Shown here: one piece after another, positions 1 to 12,180 of the stretch
Position numbering within the stretch: the stretch's first letter is position 1
Layout: each line of letters begins with the position of its first letter
Origin: Gari tellinella
Lineage: Eukaryota > Mollusca > Bivalvia > Cardiida > Psammobiidae
Assembly (NCBI GenBank): GCA_922989275.2
Contig: OV277868.1
Coordinates: forward strand, 55,674,216 to 55,738,215
Length of the DNA stretch: 64,000 bases
Direction of reading: 5' to 3'
Made by a program: the position numbers and the translations under genes
Notes under the pieces: generated by a model
What the model was told of the DNA's origin: nothing
The model's input: only the letters and a program-made list of their open reading frames with translations
Databases searched by the model: none

Positions 1-840
1 CAATATAAAATCTCGAAATCTACAGGCTGCACACATATTCATGTCTACAGTTGAATGGCCCTAGTTAAGATAAAAAAAATTGTTGTTGGTAAAATCGTAA
101 AATTATTTAACAAAATTTCATATTTTGGGGATTTTTGACAGATTTTGAGATTGAAATCAAACTAATGGAAAAGATGCACAGAATTTATTTATCAGTAATG
201 ATATGTTTCAATATGTACCAAATAACAGACAAATAATGTAGGAAAATCAAAGAATCCGAAATATGATTTTTGGGTAAAATGGTTGAAATATTAACTGAAA
301 AGCTAATGTTGGGATTTCCTTTCTGTGACCATGGATATCACTCTAAAAGCTCCAAATATCCAGGCTAGACACATATTCATGTCTACTTTAGAATGGTCCT
401 TGTTAGGATAAATAAAGGTTTCAAAAAACTGTTTTTTGGGGTAAAATTATCACAATATTAAACCAAAATCACCAATTCTTGTTTGTAAAACAATCTAGGA
501 AAATCCAACAAAGCCAAATATAAAATGTGGGGTATACTGATTAAAACAATTAATGTAAATGCATGTTTTTGGAAATTCCACACTATGGCCTTAGACAGGA
601 ATATAGAAGCTACACATTTACATGTAAGATACATATTACTGTGCACTGTAGCCTTGTACTATTAAGGATGAATTAAGCTTTAAAATGAAAACCCTTATCT
701 TTTCACTTCACTACGGTGACCTTAGATATGAAACCAAACGTTCAAAGTCTATAACTTACACACATACACCATTTTAATGTAGCTTAGTTAGAGTAAAGAC
801 AAATCAACCGGTAAAACATTTAAACAGACACATGTTTTTA
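1..840 (-). repeat. AT-rich satellite-like array, inverted arm 1
   Basis: Diverged units carry landmarks that read as the reverse complement of the array at 2820-4300: CTAGGAAAATC, GGGGTAAAAT, a GTGACC...GATAT block and TGGTCCTTGTTAGGATAAAT. The window starts inside the array. No coding signal. Confidence 0.7.
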
Positions 841-1246
841 ATGTATTGTGACTTTAAATATGATTAAAAAAGCTCCAAATCCATTTAAAAGGCAACAGGC
901 ACCATGAAATAAAGCCTATAGCACTAGTACAAATAAATTATGATTTCTAAAATTAATAAATTTTGGTGATAAGATATAAGTTAAACGAAAACAGTTTTCA
1001 CTGAGGATTTTTACAGTGGCATTGGATGTGCATCAAGGCACTACAGTGTATTGGTTAGCATAGTATATAAGTTTCAATGAAGTAATGTACATGTATAACT
1101 TATAATAGTTAAACAAAAAGACAATATCTTCAGTATATTGTTACAGCAATATAACATGAATGTAAAACTTAAAAATATCGTTAAGACAAATATATAAATG
1201 GAAACTTTTTATAAGTAAGGATAACTACCATTTCTAATTTCATTAC
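841..1246. other. AT-rich spacer, no gene seen
   Basis: Low-GC sequence with weak continuation of the flanking satellite near its left edge. No open frame or splice-bounded exon was seen. Confidence 0.5.
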
Positions 1247-1397
1247 TATAGTCAAACAACTAGGTCTGACGTGTCAAAGGGTGGCCGAGTCCATTTATAA
1301 GGGAGATCAGCATTTCAGATGTCCCCGTGTCAAGTTTTAAATGAAAATGTTTGGTTAACGGTACAAATAAACGAATTAGTTATTGGAAACATAACGT

Positions 1398-1475
1398 AGT
1401 GGATAAGACGTAGGTAGAAGTATATGATCGGATAACATTTTATCAAGCACGGGTTCGAATCTCGCAGCAACCTAT
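1398..1475 (+). other. tRNA-like Pol III motif pair
   Basis: AGTGGATAAGACG resembles an A box, and GGGTTCGAATC 41 bp further on is a near-perfect B box. No cloverleaf could be built, so this is a tRNA-derived (SINE-like) relic, not a tRNA gene. Confidence 0.45.
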
Positions 1476-1752
1476 GATATTGTTTTGCCAAAACAATATT
1501 AAAGATTATATAATTACATTGCATTAAGGTAATGCAGAAAGCCTCCTGAAGAAAGTGACTTAAACTTATATTGATATTCATATTTTATCATCGATTTGTT
1601 TTGTGAAAGTATGGCTAATATAGGGCTAGAAATCCATGCACCCCTGCCCCAAATTTGACGAACATGTGTATAAATGGTTAGTATAATCACACAGTATTTA
1701 TTAGATAATAATTAGATAATTCATTTTAGATTAAAAAAAGTTTGAGGTCGAC

Positions 1753-1831
1753 GCGGGATTCGAACCTATGCTTATTAAAATAATTCTATCGCAATACACT
1801 CTGTGTACCTATATTTACCTACTGCTCTAAA
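1753..1831 (-). other. tRNA-like Pol III motif pair, opposite arm
   Basis: On the minus strand a TTAGAGCAGTAGG A-box-like motif precedes GGTTCGAATC. Position and spacing mirror the copy at 1398-1475, which suggests both belong to the arms of the foldback. Confidence 0.4.
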
Positions 1832-1980
1832 GTGCTAACAATAATATCGCCTTCATTTGTATCTAATAATTATACTAATCTTGATTGTATAAAAATGGTC
1901 GGAGAACATGCGGAATGCTGCTCTCCTTAAAAATGGACTCTGTTGACCTTTGACACGTCAAGCCCAGTTGTTTGACTATA

Positions 1981-2819
1981 TGACTGTGGATATGACCAGT
2001 AAAGCTTCAAATGCACAAATAAGTTATATATTATTTCCAAAACAACAGCTGACTAAAGATGATAAATACAAAGTTTGAAAATAACTTTTTGAGGAAAACA
2101 TTAAAAAATATACATAAAACAGCAAATTTTTAATTTCTGTATATGGGGGAGGATATGAATTATTAATAAAAACTTCAATCAATAGGCTTGACACAGTCCT
2201 TTTAAATGAGATATGTAACTAGTTTATCCAAAATTACACATAACAATTTATAAATATATAGGGTTTGGAAAAATACACCCCCTCCACCAATAAAAAAAAT
2301 CAAAACATAAACGAACGAACAATGTTCTGCCATGTTGGATTTTCTGCGCAAAACTGGTTTATTCTGCTGTTGGTTGGACACTAATAGACATGAGCTATCC
2401 TGTACTTTGAGCTGTAATAATGGAATCTGACAACTGTATGAAATATCAGCAAATCATAGTATACGCACATTGGGCATACATCGTACATGTAATTTATGTA
2501 ATTAATTGATCTAACAGTGCTTGCTATATATATGAAATAACTGATAGTGTATATATCACCAGGTCAATAACATTCAATATTCGTTTTGTGGTGCTTATTG
2601 TCTACTATCAGTGGACACTCTGATTTGAAAAAGCGGCATATTAAATGCTACCTCTAAGCTAGTACACTGGTTTAATTGGTAAAATGCTGTAATTTAACCC
2701 TTATTGTGTACGATGCGACTATAGGTTGTTACTTAACCCTAATTGTATGCGGAACAAGAATATATATCATTTGAGGACCCAAATCAGAGTGAGTATAGCC
2801 TACAGTACAAAGTATAATG
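1981..2819. other. AT-rich region, no gene seen
   Basis: Holds short A-rich and CA-rich runs and poorly conserved repeat fragments. No ORF above 60 codons and no credible exon. Confidence 0.5.
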
Positions 2820-4300
2820 TGTCTTACCTGTAAATTTGAAGCTTTTACATTTATATCTAAAGCCATGTTGTGGAAATTCCAAAAAATCAAATTTAAACTA
2901 TTTTTTTAACCAGTTTACCCCGAAAAGTCATATTTGGCTTTGTTGGAGTTTCCTTTATTTTGCTGTTATTTAATACATATTGAAACATACTAAAACATAT
3001 AAATCAATTTTCAATACTTTTCCCTTTATTTGCTTATAAGGCTTTATTTGGAATTTTCAGGTCAGGAGATCTCTGCTAAAATCTCGAAAATTGGTGGTTT
3101 TTTTTGTTTAATTATTATAACAACTTTACTGCATAAATCAGTTTTTTTGACAGTTTATTCATCTTTATCAGTACCATTCCACAGCGCAATTGCATATTTG
3201 TTTAACCTGTAGATTTGGAGCTTTTATTTTAATAGCCACCATCACAGTAGTAAAATCCCGAAAAAGCTCATTTACATTTTATTTTTCAACGATTTTACCC
3301 CTAAAACACCATATTTGGTATTGTATGATTTTCCTAGATGATTTTTCTATTAGTTTGTACATATTAAAGCATATGATAACACATAAATCACTTTTGATTT
3401 TGATGGCAGGGATTGTCTACGAAAATCCCCCAAATTGGTGATTTTGGTTTAATATTTTGACAATTTAACCCAAATAACCAGTTCTTTGAAAGTTTTATTT
3501 ATCCTTACTAGTACCATTACACAGTAAAAATGAGTTTTGTCTAACCTGCATATTTGGTGTATTTATATTGATATCCACGTTCACAGTAGGGAAATCCCAA
3601 AAATTCGCGTTTTCATTTATTATTTCAACAATTTTACCCCAAAATTCATTTTTCAAAGTTTTAGCTATCCTTAATAGTACTATTTCACAATAGAGATGTA
3701 TAAGTATCTAGCCTGTAATTGTGAGCTTTTATAATGATAACCAACGACACAGTACTGAAATCCCTAAAATTGGCGTTTTCATTTATTATTTCAACAATTT
3801 TGCCTCAAAAAACATATTTCGCATTGTTTGATTTTCCTAGATTTTTCTTCGGTTATTTGGTACATGCTCTACCATATGAAAACACAAAAACTATTTCTGT
3901 GCATCTTTTCCTTTATTTAGATGTTTGACACCAGGGAAGCTCTACTAAAATCTCCAAAAATTGGGGTTTTGTTTAATATTTTCATGATTTTCACCCAAAA
4001 AGAACCATTTTTTGAAAGTTTTATATATCCTAATTAGTACTATTCCACAGTGGATATAACTGCCAGTCTAATTTGTAGATTTGAAGCCTTTATGTTAATA
4101 CCCAGGGTCACAGTATGGAAATTCCAAAAATTATCATTTTCGTTTATCAATTCAATCATTTTACCCCAAAAAATCATATTTCGCATCGTTTGATTTTCCT
4201 AGACTTTTTTTCTGTCATTCGGTACATATTGGAGCATATGAAAACACAAAAATCATTTCTGTGCATTTCTTTTCCCCAAAATTTTAAATGCCCTCTACTA
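2820..4300 (+). repeat. AT-rich satellite-like array, inverted arm 2
   Basis: Repeated landmarks GATTTTCCTAGA (3327, 3830, 4190), CACAGTA.GGAAATCCC (3248, 3585, 3750, 4110) and CATATTTGG/CGCATTG give a unit of about 360-380 bp plus a shortened unit. The array is the reverse complement of 1-840. Its predicted ORFs are repeat artefacts. Confidence 0.75.
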
Positions 4301-4609
4301 TTAAGACAATCAGTACATATGACTCACTGAAGGGTATTGTTTTACTTTAAAGCGTATAACTTTACAATTCAAATTTATTATTAAACGTTGAGCAGAGATA
4401 AAACCATTGTAAACACAGAAATAAAACAACGAAAGATAAAGACTTATTTCTCTGAATATGTAAAGCAATTACAACTAAACACATTCAGATTCCTATGACA
4501 AAGATGGGAGACAACGAATTAGACATTACTTTCTGTGATCAATCTATAAATCATTGTATAGGATAACATTCCTCATATTGAACCGTGTATGTTATACATG
4601 TAGCTTTGT
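4301..4609. other. Spacer, no gene seen
   Basis: Unique-looking AT-rich sequence between the satellite arm and the first A element. Confidence 0.4.
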
Positions 4610-4859
4610 TACAGTGGATAATGTGTTATTCTTTCCCAATAAACGCGTTTACGCTAAAACTATTATTCCCAGTGCAAACAGTTTGGAGACAGATCAGACG
4701 CCGGGTAACCCGGCGTCTGATCAGGCTCCTAACTGTTTGCCACCAAGATAAACATGAAATATCAGAATTGTCCAAAAATTGTTCTTTTCTACGTTTAAGC
4801 GCTTTGCGTTTGCGTACGTTTGCGTTTAAACGGGAAAGAATAACAGATTCTCCACTGTA
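4610..4859 (+). mobile_element. A-type MITE, subtype Aa, 250 bp
   Basis: Flanked by TA. Left end TACAGTGGATAATGTG, right end CAGATTCTCCACTGTA. The central hairpin is intact, with GGTAACCC at the tip. Short ORFs through it are read-through of the hairpin. Confidence 0.9.
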
Positions 4860-5003
4860 TTCTGAATAGTCTATGCATTGGCTCCAATTCAGTCATGCTA
4901 ATTATGTTTTGTCTTGAATCAGTAAATCTATTATTAGTGTTCTTTGAAATTTTCTCATTCTGATCACTGTTTACAAACAGAAAAGTTATCACCGACCTGA
5001 TAT

Positions 5004-5692
5004 TGTACTAAGGTTGTTTCTGTGTGTGTCCCTGAGTAACATTTCTTGTTAGGGTTGTAAATGAAAACTGGGTTGCTGTAGTTTTCTGATTGCTTTATTT
5101 TAATCCTGGAATTCCAGTGAACTGTTATAAACATACGTGGTAATCCAACATAAGTATATTAACACGAACTGTTCAATAGTAGCAATTTGTTAAGGAAATC
5201 ACAAGTGTAATGTCCGAAATATATTTTAGTTTCGTCGGGAAATCTCCGACCGACGCCGGGTGGCGGATCCACCCGCGTTTTGAATTTTACATCTTTACTC
5301 GCCGAAATCTGAATCTAAACTCTCCAGTGTCTACACCGGCTAAATCACGACTGGTTTGCATCACGTGTCCCTAGCGGTATGGACACTGATCTCATGTAGT
5401 GAGACTAACAAAGAAAGGTGACAGCTTTGGTAGGAAGTGCCATATGTTAATCCCATGTTGACTGGGCGATACATATGAAGACACTAACTACTTCCAACTG
5501 TGATTTCCTTATTACTGATGATAAGAAACGTAATGCACATGTCAAACCATGATTGCGGTGATTAAACATGCTGTCACAGTAATAACAACAAACTTGGCTT
5601 AGCGAACAGCTGATGGCCAGAATTATTGACTTTAAACAAAAGCGTTGGAGCCACACTGCAAATGAGACATTTCGTATTTATCGGTGCTACAA
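5004..5692 (+). repeat. Direct duplication, copy 1 (689 bp)
   Basis: Nearly identical to 8281-8965 in the same orientation. It differs by a 4-bp indel in the CAAAGAAAGGTG region and a few substitutions. No protein family recognised; the 69-codon minus ORF is conserved only because the DNA is duplicated. Confidence 0.9.
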
Positions 5693-6569
5693 ATCCCCCC
5701 AACCTAGAAAAGAATGCGTCCCCGCATCTGAGACATATCTGACTTATGCAAATACTAATAATGATAATCATGTAGACCGATAAATATGAAAAGTACATTT
5801 CTAGTGTTTAATAAAGAAATGCTATTTGAAGAGAACATATTACGAAAATTAACGCTGGATGAAGGCAATGTATTAGCTGTGTATTTCGTTCTAAAACCCG
5901 TACTGCATAATCCAGGAGGCTGATAAGAATTGACCTGCAACGGGCCGTATAATAATCCCTGGAAGCAATGTTCCGTAAAGGGAGTTAGGGAGCAATGTCC
6001 CGAAAATCAAATGGATTTGCAGTACGCATAGTTATTAATTGAAGTGAAATACACAACTAAATACGATTACGTTCACGCAACAGTAATACATGCATTGTAA
6101 ATTACAAATACAAATATTGACTTATGATAATCGAAAATGAATCGTAGTTGATATTCTAATAAACATACTACTTGTTAATGAAGATACAAGGCAAGTATAT
6201 AATATACTGAACAATTAGCTACATATTCCATTCGTAATTAACCCGTATAGCATATTCCAAATACGTAAATTACTGACCTGCAGATCGGGTCGTGATAGTA
6301 ATTATATAACGGGAATAGTGTATGTTCCTTGACCGTTACAGATTGAGTATGAGAGCATTGTCTCGGACAAGTAATTATGAAAATACAAATACGTAAGGTA
6401 TTCAATGAATTGGAATATATAACTAACAATGTTTTCCTAGTGAACAGTCAAGTTCAGGGATATACATTTTGATAGTCATACACATGTATGGTTTTGCTAC
6501 ATGATAATGGATTGTTCTGTTTGGATGAACCGTATGTGGTTCTAGAACTAGTAGTACAATGATATAGTG
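5693..6569. other. Region without recognisable gene
   Basis: AT-rich, with short ORFs on the minus strand that lack family signatures or splice context. Confidence 0.4.
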
Positions 6570-6570
6570 C

Positions 6571-6578
6571 TATATAAA
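6571..6578 (+). promoter_or_regulatory. Candidate TATA box
   Basis: TATATAAA stands 60 bp before an ATG at 6638 that opens MKTAMVIID, a start resembling the first residues of a signal peptide. The frame closes after 13 codons unless spliced; GTGATA and GTCTAA are weak donor candidates. It could be the start of the collagen-like gene 6.2 kb downstream, but nothing connects them directly. Confidence 0.25.
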
Positions 6579-6699
6579 CTTCATCCATAGATAAGTCGGC
6601 GAAGAGCTCTCAACTGGCGATCAACCAGATCAGTCCCATGAAAACAGCTATGGTGATAATAGACAGGTCTAATGCTTAGAATAAAGGCTACATTAACTC

Positions 6700-7080
6700 A
6701 CACTCACTCACATATACTCACTCATAAAATTGATTTAGCATAAAGAATAAGTTCCCTAAAGAATTTGAATAGGAAATTCGTCAACCTCCTACTCTAGCAC
6801 TCTGAGACAATAACTATTTCTATAATTATTAGGGATATTTAGAAAACTTGTTCTGTATGTGTAGCTAATAAGTATTTTAAGGCTATAACGACCATAGCAT
6901 TTTAAAGGGAAATGAGCTTCACCCACACACCAACACATGAATTAATGCACTAATCAATGTATGAATGAAGATATGCAATTACATAGAAAATTGTAAGACG
7001 CCATTACTAGTAAATTGCATGAACTACTTGTAAAGTAGTTAACATGGAGTGAGAAGTAATGATATTGTATGGAATACAAT
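6700..7080. other. AT-rich spacer, no gene seen
   Basis: Contains a short CACTCA-rich run near 6700-6725; otherwise featureless. Confidence 0.4.
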
Positions 7081-7082
7081 AT

Positions 7083-7206
7083 GATACCTGACTACTTGAT
7101 AAGTAGGAATTATAGACTACCTGACTACTCAGTAGGGTATATGGACTACCTGACTACTTGATAAGTAGGAATTATAGACTACCTGACTACTCAGTAGGGT
7201 ATATAT
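7083..7206 (+). repeat. 62-bp tandem duplication
   Basis: CCTGACTACTTGATAAGTAG recurs exactly 62 bp apart (7087 and 7149). Each unit also holds the related CCTGACTACTCAGTAGG, so the unit is itself an internal duplication with short palindromes. Confidence 0.85.
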
Positions 7207-8280
7207 AATGGTTATAAGTAACCCGTGTAGCAAGTACACATTTGAAAATGTATGTACATGTAGTAAACCACTCATATAAGTATTTTCGAGTGTCTAGTGA
7301 CTGAACTGATAATTGTGTAAGCCTACTATTTACTTATAATGTACAATATTGTGAAGAAAGAATATTTTTCCTTCACAGGTAATGCAGAATATAAAATAAT
7401 ATACAATACAGGGGTATAAACAGAAAGAATAGACTGCCTGTGCCTATTGTAGATTACCTACGTTTAAGCTATGATAATAACCTACTAGGTAAGTATAAAA
7501 ATGTGAAGTTTGCACTTGCAGTGATATACTGATAACTACATATTGTAGATACATACTGGTAGTAAGGAAATGTCGAGACAAAACCTTAAAATTATGGAAC
7601 TGATTACAAGTGAAAATGTACATAAACAGTATAGCTAAGTACACCCTGAATGCCGTGAAATACATTTGTAACTTCTAATGAATTTGCTATCATTTAGAAT
7701 GTCTACCCATATCAGTAAAATGATATTTACTATAATGATTAATTATAAACGAATTTGAAATAGGATTGATTAACGTGTTCAAGAATTATATATTCAATCA
7801 AATGAATGTAAAAACCTCAAGGTGTACGGCAGATAAGAATATATTTAACATGGTCATGCATCTGAGCTTAATATAATATCCAAATCAGTTCCTTTTCGGG
7901 AGTTTAGCTGATAATGTCCGAATGTCTGTAAATCACATGGAGACTTCAGGAAAGTTTGTCATTCTACTCCATATTGGTTTTAATCCCTCGCTTCACTGGG
8001 AAATTGTGGATTCACTAGTCAAAACGTTTATAGAGTCACTCGCTGAACTGGGGAAATAAGGAAAAGGAAAGTCCGAAATCCAGATAAACGGCACAAAACT
8101 GTCGTATGGTACTCCATTCATCCTGATTGTATTCCGAAGTAGTCCGTGAGGTAAATCCAATGCGTTTCGGAATTTTTGGGAAAATTAGTTCACATGGTAG
8201 AGTTCACTCGCTTGTCTATAAAAGGTCCAGGTTCGAACACAAACAAAATATATGAATGTGCCATGGATTCTACAACCAAC
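7207..8280. other. Region without recognisable gene
   Basis: AT-rich; no splice-bounded reading frame or repeat family recognised. Weak ORFs under 75 codons only. Confidence 0.4.
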
Positions 8281-8965
8281 TGTACTAAGGATGTTTCTGT
8301 GTGTGTCCCTGAGTAACATTTCTTGTTAGGGTTGTAAATGAAAACTGGGTTGCTGTAGTTTTCTGATTGCTTTATTTTAATCCTGGAATTCCAGTGTACT
8401 GTTATAAACATACGTGGTAATCCAACATAAGTATATTAACACGAACTGTTCCACAGTAGCAATTTGTTAAGGAAATCACAAGTGTAATGTCCGAAATATA
8501 TTTTAGTTTCGTCGGGAAATCTCCGACCGACGCCGGGTGGCAGATCCACCCGCGTTTTGAATTTTACATCTTTACTCGCCGAAATCTGAATCTAAACTCT
8601 CCAGTGTCTACACCGGCTAAATCACGACTGGTTTGCATCACGTGTCCCTAGCGGTATGGACACTGATCTCATGTAGTGAGACTAACAAAGGTGACAGCTT
8701 TGGTAGGAAGTGCCATATGTTAATCCCATGTTGACTGGGCGATACATATGAAGACACTAACTACTTCCAACTGTGATTTCCTTATTACTGATGATAAGAA
8801 ACGTAATGCACATGTCAAACCATGATTGCGGTGATTAAACATGCTGTCACAGTAATAACAACAAACTTGGCTTAGCGAACAGCTGATGGCCAGAATTATT
8901 GACTTTAAACAAAAGCGTTGGAGCCACACTGCAAATGAGACATTTCGTATTTATCGGTGCTACAA
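8281..8965 (+). repeat. Direct duplication, copy 2 (685 bp)
   Basis: Second copy of 5004-5692. Homology stops at TACAA, two bases before the TTAA of a B element, so that insertion may have truncated this copy. Confidence 0.9.
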
Positions 8966-8967
8966 TA

Positions 8968-9184
8968 TTAACCCCTTCACTGCCGTGACGTCATCAATTT
9001 CAAACAATTGTCGTCTGCTTTAATTTCACAAATTGAACATTTAGGTATTTTGACTTAAGAAATATTGAAATGAGTGTCAAACAGTTTGGATCCTGATCAA
9101 ACGCCGCGTTACGTGGCGTCTGATCAGGGTCCAAACTGTTTGCAAATAACTAGTACGTTCGGGGTAAGGCAGTGAATGGGTTAA
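8968..9184 (+). mobile_element. B-type MITE, TTAA-flanked, 217 bp
   Basis: TTAACCCCTTCACTGCC at the left and GGCAGTGAATGGGTTAA at the right. The central hairpin has GGATCC-type arms (GGATCCTGATCA/TGATCAGGGTCC) and a GCGTTACG tip. Confidence 0.9.
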
Positions 9185-9590
9185 AGTTAAAACTTTATGA
9201 CAAATATGAAAGGGTGCACATTGGATCAAGCTCCTAACTTAATCTTAACTGACCATATTCTCCAAGGCTGAATACAGAAAAAAAGTTTCCACAGTCTATG
9301 AGTCATACGCAAAGGTAGCTTACCATTGGCTTTAATTATTAGAGATTATAATACGTCCAACTAATTGATTGCCAAACAAAACATTTGTTATTAATTCAAA
9401 TAGGAAACATACATTCCAATACATATATAAATAGATTTGTTAAACTTAGAATAAAAGAATTTGTGCTGTTTAAGCATTGAATTTACTGACAATACAAAAG
9501 AAAAAGAAAAGTATAATTTAATATAAAAATAAATTCCAGGTTACAACATATCTATTTGTAGGCAGTATAATGTATTACAGTGTCTCTGCC
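9185..9590. other. AT-rich spacer, no gene seen
   Basis: No repeat family or coding feature recognised. Confidence 0.4.
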
Positions 9591-10326
9591 GGAATTTCAG
9601 AATCCTTGGAGTGTCTAAACGATATGTTATTATGTTAAATGTACTTGTAGTTATGCCAATATACAGTGTTGACTTATCTAAATATTATGTTACTATGTTA
9701 AAATCCTATGTTATTATGTTACAAAGTGGTCTCGGTTTGTCAACGGGCGATGTGAACTTGTCTATATGATATGTTATCATGTTGAAAACACGTGTTGTTA
9801 TGTATGAATTATGTCTAGGTTTATTATGTTACAAAGCAGTTTCTTTTTGTCAAGGTGTAGGTGTGAACTTGCCCATACGAAATGTTATTATGTTAGATTT
9901 TCTAAACCCTGTCTTATCATGTTCAATACTTATGTTATTTTGTTACAGATTAGTTTCATCTTGTCAAAGAGCAATGTGAACTTATCCATGCGATATGATA
10001 TCATGTTAAATGTACGTGTTGTTTTGTCAAGATACAGTGTTGACTTATCTAAAACATGCATTATAATGTTCAATACCAATATTATTATGTTACAAGGTAA
10101 TCTCATCTTGTCAAGGAGCGATGTGAACGTGACTATACGATATGTTATCATGTTAAATGCACGTGTTGTTATGTCAATATATAGTGAAGACTTGTCCAAA
10201 CTCTGTCTCACTATCATGTTCAACACCTGTGTTGCTATGTTACAAAGTAGTTTGATCTTGTCAAAGAGGGTTTGGAACTTTTTATATATAAAATGTTATC
10301 ATGTTAAGGATGTCGGCCTGTCTTAG
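9590..10326 (+). repeat. Minisatellite array, forward arm
   Basis: Built from recurring short phrases: TATGTTATCATGTTAAA, TGTTGTTATGTCAATATA, TGACTTATCTAAA, TTGTCAAAGAGCAATGTGAAC. The 171-codon ORF inside is translation of these phrases (repeated LSKS/IMLQ strings), not a gene. A reverse-complement array lies at 11745-12180. Confidence 0.8.
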
Positions 10327-11282
10327 TGCGCATGATGAAATTTGCGGAAAATGTTCAGATTGCGTAAAATATAATAATGAAAAAAAATTCATTTTCGGTG
10401 AACGCATACGATCATGAAATACAAAAAAAAATGGGTTTTCGTACCGGACGGAACTTTTGAAATTGTTTGTCCGATGCGTAGTTTATAGCATACACTGTTT
10501 TCATGGTAGGTTGCAATTTGTAGCACCCGGTTTCATTTCAATTTCTCAGAATATTAGCATGAAATGTTCATGGAGGTATAGTTTTATCATAAATTATAGA
10601 TGATTCAATAGATCAAATGATTTTTCCTTTAAAAAGTTATTTTTATAAAAATACACCAAAAAGTGAAAAAATGAGAAAAAATGGATTTTTTAATAAAATG
10701 GTCTATTTCTTTTTTATAAGATCCGAGACACTGCTTTTTTATTTGCTATTTCACTAAAACTTTATGTTTGCAAAGCTAAAAACAAAACAAATAAAAAATT
10801 GGTAATTTGTTTGCTACAATTCATAGGGCAATTTTCACTGTGCCTTAATCTCTCCGATAATTAAAAAAAGTGGGTGGGGTAAATTTTACTCCTATCCAGT
10901 CAAATGAGACAGGGTTTCTTGGATCTTGACAAAACACTATTTCCAAGGTGTATTCTTAATATGGCAATACAAATTAGGATCTTTCTTGTACAAATAGTTT
11001 GTATACATAAATAGTGAAAAAACGTAGTACAAATAATAGGATTTTTTTGTGAAGCGTCACTTTTAGGGGTGTAGTCTTGAAAAATATCAAATTGTGGGAA
11101 AAGAAGGTCCGGTACCCCCATTTGTTTTCACTAGTTTTGTCATAGAAACTAATTTAACTATCTGTATGCAAAGTTTGAAAGTCAATTACTTTCCAAAGGT
11201 ACACCTACCCCCTTAAGCGCACGTAACGTTATGTAATTACATGTATATAGTGTTATTTTGTCCAACGTGTGCCTTATCATAA
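10327..11282. other. Region between inverted minisatellite arms
   Basis: AT-rich, with poly-A stretches at 10380 and 10430. A 73-codon minus ORF (10900-11121) has no recognisable family. No gene supported. Confidence 0.4.
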
Positions 11283-11415
11283 TATTAGATGGCAGTTTAC
11301 GTGACAGTCAAATTGTCAATCTTAGAAACAGAATGTCAACCCGAGTCGAAGCCGATGGTGACATCCTTGTTCCCGAGGGTTGACAAATTGATTGCCGCGC
11401 AAACTGCCATCTAAT
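11283..11415. mobile_element. Small foldback element
   Basis: TATTAGATGGCAGTTT at the left pairs with AAACTGCCATCTAATA at the right. Inner TTGTCAATC and TTGACAA blocks extend the arms. About 133 bp, probably TA-flanked. Confidence 0.6.
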
Positions 11416-11744
11416 ATATTTATTTTATTACACATAGCTTATCAACGCTGTCTCTGGAATCGTCTCGTTCGTGTTTTATAAAATAAGAAGCCAAGCGCTT
11501 TTAATAACATAGGAAGAAAATCAAGAAACATGAGAGTTACTTTCCCCTATATGTAATTCCAAAGATTGTCACAAGCAAAATAATGTCGCATAGTTCAGAC
11601 AGCAATGTCATAGAGTGCCGGTGATGATTTTGGATAGATGTAAAATATGTATAAAATGTTACATTTTGGTATATGGGAAGTTAACATTGTAACTCAAAGC
11701 GAGGTGTAATAAGATTATTATATAGACAATTTCACATTGCTCTT
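11416..11744. other. AT-rich spacer, no gene seen
   Basis: No feature recognised. Confidence 0.4.
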
Positions 11745-12180
11745 TAACAAAATGGCACTACTTTATAACATAATAATTTAGCCGTTTAGTATAATAAGAC
11801 ATAGTTTGGACAAGTCAACAGTATATATTGACAAACATCCTGAGCACTTAACATGATAACACTTTCAAGTTCACACTGCCCTTCAACAAGATGAAACTTC
11901 TAGTCTTTATAACATAATAACACATCAGTTAACATAATATGACACACTTTGGTCAGGTCAACGCTATATATTGACAAAACAACGCACACGCTGATCATGA
12001 TAAGAAAAGATATTCTATAGACAAGTCCACATTGCTCTTTAACAAGGTAAGACTACTTTTTAACATAATTACATAGGTATTTAACATAAAAAGAAATTCT
12101 TTAGACAAGTTAAGATAGCTTCGACATAATGGCATTGCCTTTTGACATAATAGGCCTCTATTTATACAAAATAAGAATAA
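11745..12180 (-). repeat. Minisatellite array, reverse arm
   Basis: Reverse complement of the 9590-10326 phrases: TTTGGACAAGTCAACAGTATA, TTAACATGATAACA, GTTCACACTGCCCTTCAACAA. With the forward arm it could form a hairpin enclosing about 1.4 kb. Confidence 0.75.

Larger units (their letters stand above)
1247..1980. mobile_element. Foldback element with ~75-bp TIRs and tRNA-like arms
   Basis: Starts TATAGTCAAACAAC and ends GTTGTTTGACTATA. About 75 bp at each end pair as inverted repeats, including a GACGTGTCAAAGG block and GAGTCCATTT. Each arm carries an inward-facing tRNA-like B box (1451-1461 forward, 1766-1757 reverse), so the original inverted repeat may have been over 200 bp. No ORF of note; TA duplication likely. 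Confidence 0.65.

Noticed and set aside
1440..1475. tRNA gene call
   Set aside because: A and B boxes are present but no acceptor, D and anticodon stems can be drawn, so it is a tRNA-derived relic only.
4675..4742. Rho-independent-like terminators at the GC-rich hairpins
   Set aside because: The sequence is eukaryotic and the stems sit in the middle of mobile elements with no T run.
5447..8929. Identical 69-codon minus ORFs at 5447-5656 and 8720-8929
   Set aside because: Identity follows from the DNA duplication; no splice sites or protein family.
9811..10326. 171-codon ORF on the + strand
   Set aside because: It lies wholly in the minisatellite and consists of repeated phrases; the reverse strand is also open there.
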